Below are positions 30,010 through 37,215 of a DNA stretch of 64,000 bases, one piece after another. Under the pieces are notes generated by a model. The model saw only the letters and a list, made by a program, of their open reading frames with translations. It ran no database searches and was not told where the DNA came from. A program made the translations under genes and the position numbers. Every line of letters starts with the position of its first letter. The stretch's first letter is position 1. This DNA comes from Arenicella chitinivorans (lineage in GTDB: Bacteria > Pseudomonadota > Gammaproteobacteria > Arenicellales > Arenicellaceae): NCBI RefSeq assembly GCF_014651515.1, contig NZ_BMXA01000002.1:841501-905500 (forward strand), read 5' to 3'.

Positions 30010-31410
30010 ATGTGGGGATTATTCACACTATTGTTTACCGGTGCCTGTTTGTTGTCATTCCTAGATTGGCGCAAAACGATGGGGGCCGTGCTGCTTATTG
30101 GCTTCACCCAGGATATTTTTCGTAAATTAATCGCCGGCGAACCTCGGGTGTTTATTGTGATGGTGGGTGCTGTGTTCGCGGTTGGGTTAACGTCGTTGTT
30201 AGTTCGAAAGGGGCGGACCGCATTGACCGAGCCATTTCTGCGGTGGACGGTTGGGATTCGCACACCGCTCATACTTTTTCTCATTCTGCTAGTTTTGCAG
30301 TTTTTTCATTCTTTTTTTCGATATGGTAATCCGACCGTTAGTTTGATCGGCCTGTTATCGTATGGAGCACCATTTCTCGCCGTTATATTTGGTTATTTCT
30401 GGGCCACAGACATGGAGAAGGTGCGCAGTTTGTTTCGGCTTTATGTCGTGATTGGGATTGTGGTTGCAATCACCATTATGATGTCGTTTCAAGGTGTGCG
30501 TTGGACGATCTTTAATGAGGTTGGTGCTGGTCTGAAAATCTACGATATGGGCACAATCCTTGAGTCACATTCGGGCATTATGCGCACCGGCGAGATTGCT
30601 GCCTGGCACGTTGCGACGGCCGCTTGTTTGCTGCTGATACTGTTCTTCACTGCATTGAAACGTGGCTCGAATACCATCGTCGCAATTTGTGTGGTCGCTT
30701 TGATGATTGCAGTTTTTCTGACTGGAAGACGAAAGATGTTTATGTTTTTTAGTCTGTTCGTGTTGTTTTACGTGTTTGGTATCGCCTATTTTCGGCGTGG
30801 CGTCGCGCTCGGTTATGTGTTTACAGGGCTGGTTATCGCGCTTGCGGGCTGGCTGGCTGTCGAAATTGTTTTTCCCGGCGGATATGGTGAGTCGATTAAC
30901 AACTATATTGCGAGGGGTACGACGGTATACTCGGATGCATCTGGTCGTTTTATGGAAATTGGCATTAATCCGATCTATTGGGCATATAACCGTGTTGGCC
31001 TACTCGGCGGAGGGCTGGGCATTGGTTCACAAGGCGCTGGCTATTTTGGCGCGGCAAATGTTGCTGGCGGGTCCAGTGAAGGCGGTTTGGGTAAAATTAT
31101 GGTCGAGCTTGGGCTGCCAGGTTTGATTATACTGGCTTGGCTCGGGTTAAGTGGTTTTCGCTATGTGATTCGAATATTAAAACTTGCAGCTGCTCAATCC
31201 TCCGAACCGCGCTGGTTAGGTTTCGCGTTGGGGGTGGTGGTGCTACTGTTTGCCAACTTCTTAACTTTTTCGGTGGCAACGCAGCTCTATGGAGATATCT
31301 TTATACTAATTATGCTCGGCACGTTCGCAGGTATCTTGTTGGCAATCCCTAGGATGATTGTTAACTCAACGGAACTAGAGGGGCTACGAAATCTCTCTGT
31401 GCAGAGGTGA
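30010..31410 (+). CDS. Polytopic membrane protein, O-antigen polymerase/ligase-like
   Basis: 466 aa with about eleven hydrophobic segments. The FLTGRRKMFMFFS stretch (~235-250) corresponds in position to the TSSRAG loop of Wzy_C proteins. A long periplasmic loop follows (~285-370), with the Gly-rich GLGIGSQGAGYFGAANVAGG segment and then a KIMVELGLPGL segment similar to the post-loop part of O-antigen ligases. The family assignment is weaker than for the protein at 15643. It is divergent from the ABC permease gene and may be a second polymerase or the ligase of the locus. Confidence 0.7.
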   Translation: MWGLFTLLFTGACLLSFLDWRKTMGAVLLIGFTQDIFRKLIAGEPRVFIVMVGAVFAVGLTSLLVRKGRTALTEPFLRWTVGIRTPLILFLILLVLQFFHSFFRYGNPTVSLIGLLSYGAPFLAVIFGYFWATDMEKVRSLFRLYVVIGIVVAITIMMSFQGVRWTIFNEVGAGLKIYDMGTILESHSGIMRTGEIAAWHVATAACLLLILFFTALKRGSNTIVAICVVALMIAVFLTGRRKMFMFFSLFVLFYVFGIAYFRRGVALGYVFTGLVIALAGWLAVEIVFPGGYGESINNYIARGTTVYSDASGRFMEIGINPIYWAYNRVGLLGGGLGIGSQGAGYFGAANVAGGSSEGGLGKIMVELGLPGLIILAWLGLSGFRYVIRILKLAAAQSSEPRWLGFALGVVVLLFANFLTFSVATQLYGDIFILIMLGTFAGILLAIPRMIVNSTELEGLRNLSVQR

Positions 31411-31467
31411 ATTGAAGGTGGCTACGATTGATTTAATGATAAGCCTGGGTGGGGCATTGCTTGCAGT

Positions 31468-33213
31468 ATGAACATTATTGGTTTAAACGCATTCCATGGC
31501 GATTCCTCAGCCTGTTTGTTTGTAGAGGGTCGCATGATTGCGGCGGCGGAAGAAGAGCGGTTTCGGCGGATAAAACATTGGGCGGGGTTTCCGAGTGAGT
31601 CCATCCGGTTTTGCCTCGCTCAGGCAGACTTGAGTCTGAGTGACATCGATGTCATCGCGATCAATACCGATCCCAAAGCAGCACGCTGGAAGAAGGTTGG
31701 CTTCGTGTTGTCTGGCCAGTCCTCGATGGCATTGGTGAAAGAAAAAGTATTGGTCAGAAGGAAACGCAAAAGTATCGACGAATTTCTTCGAGAGGCGTTT
31801 CCAGGTCAGCGCTTTTCAGGCCAAGTTGACTACGTAGAGCACCATTTGGCGCATTTTGCTTCCGCGTATTCAGTTTCACCGTTTGAGCAAGCGAGCATTA
31901 TATCTGTCGATGGGTTTGGCGACTTCGCCAGTGCCGCAACTGGTGTTGGGCATGGTGCTAACCTCAAGCTCGAGCATCGCGTGTATTTTCCGCACTCACT
32001 GGGGATCTTCTATCAGGCCATGACGCAATATCTTGGTTTTTATCATTATGGAGACGAATACAAAGTGATGGGACTAGCGCCATATGGTGAGCCAGTTTAT
32101 GCGGCGGAAATGGATCGTATTCTGCAGCACACTCGCGATGGGTTGTTTACGTTGGACCTCAATTATTTTCTACATCACAAGCAACCAATTGGCTATGAGT
32201 GGGACGGTGGTAGCCCCCAGGTGAGTCGTTTGTATGCGCCGCCGCTTGAATCATTGCTCGGCACGGCACGTGAAAAAGGTCAGGAAATAACCCAGTTTCA
32301 CCGCGACCTCGCGCGCTCTGTGCAAGACGCCTACGAAAGAGCATTCTTTCATATGCTCAATCATATGCACGATCAGCACCAACTGGATGCCGTTACGGTG
32401 GCTGGTGGTTGCGGCATGAACTCCGTTGCTAATGGGAAAATTCATTTGCGCACTCCCTACACACAGGTGTATGTGCAAAGCGCCGCCGGCGATGCCGGCG
32501 GTGCGATTGGTGCTGCGGTGGTAGCAGGTCAGCGCCATGGTGTGTCCACACGCTTTCATATGGCGCATTCCTACTGGGGGCCATCATTTGACGCCTCTGA
32601 AATCAAGCAGCTACTGGGTGATCATGCATCTGAGTTGGCGGCAGCACAGTGTGAAGTGCAACACGATCTAGACGCATCGGTTCTGGCTGACAGAGTATCT
32701 GACGCGATCATCGAGGGTAAAGTGATTGGCTGGTTCCAAGGTGCCATGGAATGGGGGCCGAGAGCGCTCGGGAATCGCTCTATTCTTGGTGATCCTCGGC
32801 GTGCTGATATGAAAGATATCCTGAATTTGAAGATTAAGCGCCGTGAGTCATTTCGCCCATTTGCGCCGTCGGTGCTGCGCGAGCATGTCGCGGATTGGTT
32901 TGAATCGGATGCGGATGTACCATTTATGATGAAAGTGTTTCAAATCAAAGCCGATCAGCAATCTAAAGTACCTGCGATTACACATGTGGATGGGTCTGGT
33001 CGTCTGCAGACAGTGAGCAAGGCGCAGAATGCGGCTTATCATCAACTGATCGAAGCGTTCTTTAATAAGACGCAAGTGCCGATGTTATTGAACACTTCTT
33101 TTAACGAGAATGAGCCGGTCGTCTGTACGCCGAGTGAGGCGCTTGACTGCTTTTTACGCACGAATATGGATGTGCTGGTGTTGGGGTCACAGTTAATAAC
33201 AAGAAAACCATAG
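31468..33213 (+). CDS. Carbamoyltransferase of the NodU/CmcH/TobZ family
   Basis: 581 aa, the usual length. The N-terminal NIIGLNAFHGDSSACLF begins the YgjD/Kae1-like domain; further motifs are EEERFRRIKHW, the metal-binding HHLAHFASAY (near residue 130) and SVDGFGDF. The C-terminal YrdC-like domain includes GWFQGAMEWGPRALGNRSIL and the ending LLNTSFNENEPVVCTP. These enzymes use carbamoyl phosphate and ATP to put a carbamoyl group on a sugar hydroxyl. In this locus the target is probably a sugar of the exported glycan. It is followed after 15 bases by the WecA-like gene. Confidence 0.95.
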   Translation: MNIIGLNAFHGDSSACLFVEGRMIAAAEEERFRRIKHWAGFPSESIRFCLAQADLSLSDIDVIAINTDPKAARWKKVGFVLSGQSSMALVKEKVLVRRKRKSIDEFLREAFPGQRFSGQVDYVEHHLAHFASAYSVSPFEQASIISVDGFGDFASAATGVGHGANLKLEHRVYFPHSLGIFYQAMTQYLGFYHYGDEYKVMGLAPYGEPVYAAEMDRILQHTRDGLFTLDLNYFLHHKQPIGYEWDGGSPQVSRLYAPPLESLLGTAREKGQEITQFHRDLARSVQDAYERAFFHMLNHMHDQHQLDAVTVAGGCGMNSVANGKIHLRTPYTQVYVQSAAGDAGGAIGAAVVAGQRHGVSTRFHMAHSYWGPSFDASEIKQLLGDHASELAAAQCEVQHDLDASVLADRVSDAIIEGKVIGWFQGAMEWGPRALGNRSILGDPRRADMKDILNLKIKRRESFRPFAPSVLREHVADWFESDADVPFMMKVFQIKADQQSKVPAITHVDGSGRLQTVSKAQNAAYHQLIEAFFNKTQVPMLLNTSFNENEPVVCTPSEALDCFLRTNMDVLVLGSQLITRKP

Positions 33214-33228
33214 TTAGAGAGGGTCACG

Positions 33229-34230
33229 TTGGGTTGGGTAAATTTAAGTCTGGTTTTTCTCACGGCGCTGTTTGTGACCGGTTTGCTGGTACGCTTTGCA
33301 TTCCGGTTTGGCTTGGTTGCCGTCCCGGGTGAGCACCGCCAGCATACGGCGCCAACACCGATGGTTGGCGGTTTGGGCGTTTTTGCTGGGTTGGCGTTAG
33401 GCGTGCTGTGTTGGTCGCCAGCAGATTTGGGTCTTCTCTCATGCTTGGCAATCTTATGTCTAGTCGGTATGTTAGACGACCGAATTACGCTACCGTCCTG
33501 GCTTCGATTGTTGGTTCAGGGGGGCGTCGCATACTTGATGATCAAGTTGACTGGTGTTCGGTTAGAGTCGCTCGGTTTTCTGGTTTCAACCAAGTATGAG
33601 GTTGTGCTCGGCCCGTGGTCCATGCCAATGACGATATTCGCAGTCATTGGCGTGATTAACGCGACTAATATGTCCGATGGTATGGATGGCCTGGCTGGTT
33701 CATTGGTCATAATCTCGTTGGGAGTATTGCTGCTTCTCACGAAGACGGATGTGACTTTGATCTGGATTGCCATCGCCAGCGTGTCGGGCTTTCTCGTGCT
33801 CAACTTGCGGATTGGGAGGGCGCGGGCCAAGGTCTTTATGGGTGATGCTGGCTCGACCATGATTGGTTTGTTGTTGGCGTATTTGCTAATAAATGCGTCG
33901 CAACAGAGTGCCGGTTTTCCGCCCGTGGTGGCTTTATGGGTTTTGGCGTTGCCGTTGATTGATGCCGTGTCCGTGTTGATTGTCCGTCCGCTTCGAGGTC
34001 GATCTCCGTTTGACGCGGATCGAGTGCATTATCACCACTTAATTCTGGATCGAGGTTTATCGGTAAATCAAACGTTGATATTGGTGGTCGTAGTGCAGAC
34101 CGTGTGCGGAGGATTCGGCGCTTGGATGTTCAAAACCGGAGTGGCAGATAACCATATTTTGCTGGTGTTCCTAATAATGTTCATTCTTTATTTGGTTGCG
34201 CTTTATCAATACACTGGCCGTAAGGCATAG
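33229..34230 (+). CDS. WecA-like undecaprenyl-phosphate glycosylphosphotransferase (MraY/WecA family)
   Basis: 333 aa with about ten membrane segments. Family motifs: GMLDDR near residue 80 (DD), NATNMSDGMDGLAG near 145, VFMGDAGS near 200 and the HIH-like VHYHHLILDRG near 265. These enzymes transfer a sugar-1-phosphate from UDP-HexNAc to undecaprenyl phosphate and so start the repeat unit. The start is a TTG at 33229 preceded, at good spacing, by GAGAGGG. It is the only initiating enzyme seen and ends the polysaccharide locus. Confidence 0.93.
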   Translation: MGWVNLSLVFLTALFVTGLLVRFAFRFGLVAVPGEHRQHTAPTPMVGGLGVFAGLALGVLCWSPADLGLLSCLAILCLVGMLDDRITLPSWLRLLVQGGVAYLMIKLTGVRLESLGFLVSTKYEVVLGPWSMPMTIFAVIGVINATNMSDGMDGLAGSLVIISLGVLLLLTKTDVTLIWIAIASVSGFLVLNLRIGRARAKVFMGDAGSTMIGLLLAYLLINASQQSAGFPPVVALWVLALPLIDAVSVLIVRPLRGRSPFDADRVHYHHLILDRGLSVNQTLILVVVVQTVCGGFGAWMFKTGVADNHILLVFLIMFILYLVALYQYTGRKA

Positions 34231-34275
34231 CGGCGAGGGGAGTGCTGGATAGGTGAAATTAGTTAAAAAAAGCCA

Positions 34276-34304
34276 TTGTCATGCACAGCTGTGTCGGTTA
34301 ATAT
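34276..34304 (+). promoter_or_regulatory. Sigma-70 promoter of tRNA-Ser
   Basis: TTGTCA (34276-34281), a 17-base spacer and TAATAT (34299-34304). The bases after the -10 are GC-rich (CGCCC), the discriminator typical of stable-RNA promoters under stringent control. The tRNA begins about 40 bases downstream of the -10. Confidence 0.7.
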
Positions 34305-34344
34305 TCGCCCTCGATTCAGCGAGCACATCGCATGCAGTAAGTTT

Positions 34345-34435
34345 GGAGAGGTGGCAGAGCGGCTGAATGCACCGGTCTTGAAAACCGGCAAGGGTTAATA
34401 GCCCTTCGTGGGTTCAAATCCCACCCTCTCCGCCA
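34345..34435 (+). tRNA. tRNA-Ser (anticodon UGA)
   Basis: 91 bases including an encoded CCA. The acceptor stem GGAGAGG pairs with CCTCTCC and is followed by G and CCA. The anticodon stem CCGGT/ACCGG encloses the loop CTTGAAA with anticodon TGA, and the long variable arm typical of tRNA-Ser is present. It has its own promoter upstream and a terminator just after. Confidence 0.97.
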
Positions 34436-34448
34436 TCACTTACCCAGT

Positions 34449-34484
34449 CTCTGAAATATCCCTGGATTTTCAGAGGTTTTTTTT
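34449..34484 (+). terminator. Rho-independent terminator after tRNA-Ser
   Basis: Stem CTCTGAAA (34449-34456) and TTTCAGAG (34468-34475) with an 11-base loop, followed by G and eight T residues. Confidence 0.85.
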
Positions 34485-34564
34485 GAAATTTGATGTGACT
34501 CCAGAATCGTGTTGTGTGGATTATTTGTTTGATATTTTCAGCACTAAACCACCAAAAATAGGTG

Positions 34565-34593
34565 TTGTAATAACAATTCATTTTGTTTAATAT
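34565..34593 (+). promoter_or_regulatory. Sigma-70 promoter of tRNA-fMet and the rimP operon
   Basis: TTGTAA (34565-34570), a 17-base spacer and TAATAT (34588-34593), followed by a GC-rich discriminator (ACGCCTCC) very similar to that of the tRNA-Ser promoter. The mature tRNA starts 17 bases after the -10. Confidence 0.7.
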
Positions 34594-34610
34594 ACGCCTC
34601 CACTTGATGT

Positions 34611-34687
<77 letters not shown>

Positions 34688-34829
34688 AGTGATTCATGAG
34701 AATGCAATTAACTGCTCGATTGTGTTTTTCTCTGGATATCGCGGTGATTGAAAATTTATCCACTGCAACCATATTGTTTGGGAGTACAACCGATTTGCTT
34801 TCTGTTGAATTGCCCAAGCTCACTGGAAG

Positions 34830-34857
34830 CCCCGCGTTTGCGGGGTTTTGTGTTTTT
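34830..34857 (+). terminator. Rho-independent terminator after tRNA-fMet
   Basis: Stem CCCCGC (34830-34835), loop GTTT, stem GCGGGG (34840-34845), then a T-rich tract. It lies 142 bases after the tRNA and could separate tRNA transcription from that of rimP. The ~180 bases between here and the next hairpin hold a perfect TTGACA at 34895-34900, but no matching -10 at normal spacing, and a weak hairpin CCGCA/TGCGG at 34992-35004. Confidence 0.8.
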
Positions 34858-35080
34858 ATCGCAGGCCGTTTGAATATGATTGTAAGGTGTATAGTTGACA
34901 TCTTGTTTTCGAAGCGCGGTCAGTAAAGTATCTTAATAGCGAGTTTATTGTGAATTAAGCTTTTAACTCTGGTTCGTTCTAATCGCCTTTCCCGCAGTTT
35001 GCGGTACTTTTGTAGGGCAGAATTGCGAACACACTTTGCGGTAGAAAGAAAGCCAGCTGGCGAGCTTGGTTTTGATACAA

Positions 35081-35105
35081 GGTGAGCAATGCTCGCCTTT
35101 TTTTG
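35081..35105 (+). terminator. Terminator/attenuator in the rimP leader
   Basis: Stem GGTGAGC (35081-35087), loop AAT, stem GCTCGCC (35091-35097) with one G-T pair, followed by seven T residues. It stands 28 bases before the rimP ATG, too near for a full promoter to fit comfortably between, so it is more likely an attenuator through which operon transcription must read than an ordinary terminator. Confidence 0.65.
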
Positions 35106-35132
35106 TTTGAAATTTGAATAGGTTTTAATTAA

Positions 35133-35597
35133 ATGGCACTGACAGTTCCACACATCGAAGAGTTGCTTCAACCTGGTGCGCAGGCGTTAGGTTATGAGCT
35201 CGTGGCCGTCGAGATGAGTGGTGGTGACACATCTATTCTGCGGATTTATATCGATACCCCGAGCGGCGTCACGGTGACCGACTGTGCTAAAGCAAGCCGT
35301 CAGTTTAGTGCGATTTTGGATGTTGAAGACCCCATCAGCAATCGCTATACCTTAGAAGTTTCATCACCGGGTATGGATCGGCCATTAGCCAAACCGTTGC
35401 ATTTTAAGGCCGTGGTTGGTCAAGACGTCAAAATTCGTATGAATACGCTGGTAAATGGCCGTCGTCGGTTTACCGGCGAGTTGGTCGAGGCAACTGACGA
35501 GTTTGTGGTTGTTGAGGTTGACGGCGAACAAACTGAACTTTTATACACTGAGATGGATCGTGCGCGATTAGTGCCCGTCTATAACTTTGATATTTAA
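35133..35597 (+). CDS. rimP: Ribosome maturation factor RimP
   Basis: 154 aa, the usual length. The first domain has the GYELVAVEMSGGDTSILRIYID pattern, and the ISNRYTLEVSSPGMDRPL motif is diagnostic for RimP; a C-terminal SH3-like barrel follows. RimP helps assembly of the 30S subunit. It is the first protein gene of the operon rimP-nusA-infB-rbfA-truB-rpsO-pnp and lies downstream of tRNA-fMet, as in E. coli. Confidence 0.97.
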   Translation: MALTVPHIEELLQPGAQALGYELVAVEMSGGDTSILRIYIDTPSGVTVTDCAKASRQFSAILDVEDPISNRYTLEVSSPGMDRPLAKPLHFKAVVGQDVKIRMNTLVNGRRRFTGELVEATDEFVVVEVDGEQTELLYTEMDRARLVPVYNFDI

Positions 35598-35634
35598 CAC
35601 TATTTACTTTATTTACATATAGAGAGCTAGACTC

Positions 35635-37158
35635 ATGGCAAGCGAAATTTTAATGATGGCAGAAGTGCTGTCTACTGAAAAGGCGGTTGAAAAAGACGTT
35701 ATTTTTGAGGCAATCGAAGCCGCTTTGGCAACCGCTACTCGCAAGCGTCATCGTGAAGATATTGATGTGCACTGTGTTATCAATCGCAAAGACGGCTCTT
35801 ATATTCCTTACCGCGTTTGGGAAGTCATCGAAGACGATGCAGAGTTGGAGTTTCCTTCCAAGCAAATCTGTGTCAGCGCGGCTAAAGAGCATGATCCAGA
35901 CCTTGAAGTCGGTGATTTTGTAAAGGAAGAGCTGGAAGCGGTACCATTTGGCCGGATAGCAGCGCAGGCGGCCAAACAAGTCATCATGCAAAAGGTGCGT
36001 GAAGCCGAACGCAATAAGATTAGTGAAGAATATGAACCGCGTATCGATGAGATGCTTTCCGGCGTGGTTAAGCGTCAGGAGCGCGGTGATACGATTATTG
36101 ACTTGGGTGGCATTGAAGCAATCTTGCCGCGTAACCGCACGATTCAACGCGAAGCTTTGCGTCCAGGCGATCGTGTGCGTGCGATTCTGAGTGAAGTAAA
36201 GCAAAATAACCGCGGCCCCCAATTGGTGTTAGACCGTGTAACACCAAAGTTGGTGCTTGCGCTATTCCGCACTGAGGTGCCAGAAGCAAGTGAAAATATA
36301 ATTGAAATAGTTGGTGCCGCACGTGACCCAGGCTTGCGTGCCAAGATCGCGGTGAAATCGAACGACAGCAAAGTCGATCCGGTTGGTGCTTGCGTTGGTA
36401 TTCGAGGCTCGCGGGTACAAAGCGTTTCTAACGAGATCAATGGCGAACGTGTTGATATCATTAAATGGTCTGAGGATCCGGCACAATTTGTGATCAACGC
36501 GCTGGCACCGGCTGAAGTCGAATCGATTATGGTCGACGAAGACAAATCCTCAATGGACGTGATCGTTGATGAGTCTCAACTGTCGCTATCAATCGGCCGC
36601 GGCGGTCAAAATGTACGCCTTGCCAGTGAGCTAACAGGTTGGGAAATCAATATCATGACCTTCGAGCAGGCCAATGAAAAGCTCGAAGAAGAGTCTTCCG
36701 GCGTGCGTGAACTCTTCATGCAGAAGCTAGACATCGATGCTGATGTTGCTACCATTCTGATCCAAGAAGGCTTCAGTAGCTTGGAAGAGGTAGCCTATGT
36801 GCCACGCGATGAAATGCTGGACATCGAAGAATTTGATGAGGCTCTGGTGGATGAGTTGCGTCAGCGTGCTGATGATGCGTTGGTGACCTTGGCGATTCAG
36901 AAGGAAGAGTTGCTCAAAGGTGCGGATCCGGCCCAAGACCTGTTATCTATGGAAACCATGGATGAAAACACCGCCAAGTTCCTAGCGATTAATAACATTA
37001 AGACGATGGAAGACCTAGCTGAGGCGGCCACAGATGAGTTGCTCGAGATCGAAGGTCTGGAGCTCACCGAGGAGCGCGCGCAAGAGCTAATTATGATTGC
37101 ACGTCGTCCATGGTTCGAAGAAGCAGAGACAGAAGAAGATGTTGAGGCGGAATCGTAA
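35635..37158 (+). CDS. nusA: Transcription termination/antitermination factor NusA
   Basis: 507 aa. Order: N-terminal RNA-polymerase-binding domain (~1-125), S1 domain (~135-200), KH1 and KH2 RNA-binding domains (GACVGIRGSRVQSV near 260, SIGRGGQNVRLASELTG near 325), and two C-terminal acidic helix-hairpin repeats (~365-495), as in gammaproteobacterial NusA. It pauses RNA polymerase, assists hairpin termination and takes part in antitermination. In E. coli NusA controls its own operon, and the hairpin just before rimP would suit such control. Confidence 0.97.
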   Translation: MASEILMMAEVLSTEKAVEKDVIFEAIEAALATATRKRHREDIDVHCVINRKDGSYIPYRVWEVIEDDAELEFPSKQICVSAAKEHDPDLEVGDFVKEELEAVPFGRIAAQAAKQVIMQKVREAERNKISEEYEPRIDEMLSGVVKRQERGDTIIDLGGIEAILPRNRTIQREALRPGDRVRAILSEVKQNNRGPQLVLDRVTPKLVLALFRTEVPEASENIIEIVGAARDPGLRAKIAVKSNDSKVDPVGACVGIRGSRVQSVSNEINGERVDIIKWSEDPAQFVINALAPAEVESIMVDEDKSSMDVIVDESQLSLSIGRGGQNVRLASELTGWEINIMTFEQANEKLEEESSGVRELFMQKLDIDADVATILIQEGFSSLEEVAYVPRDEMLDIEEFDEALVDELRQRADDALVTLAIQKEELLKGADPAQDLLSMETMDENTAKFLAINNIKTMEDLAEAATDELLEIEGLELTEERAQELIMIARRPWFEEAETEEDVEAES

Positions 37159-37215
37159 GTACAGAATCCGAAACTAAAATTCCTCAACGACCAAAATTAA
37201 TTAGAGAAACAGAGT

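Noticed and set aside
34895-34900. TTGACA before rimP as a promoter
   Set aside because: A perfect -35 hexamer, but no acceptable -10 occurs 16 to 18 bases downstream.
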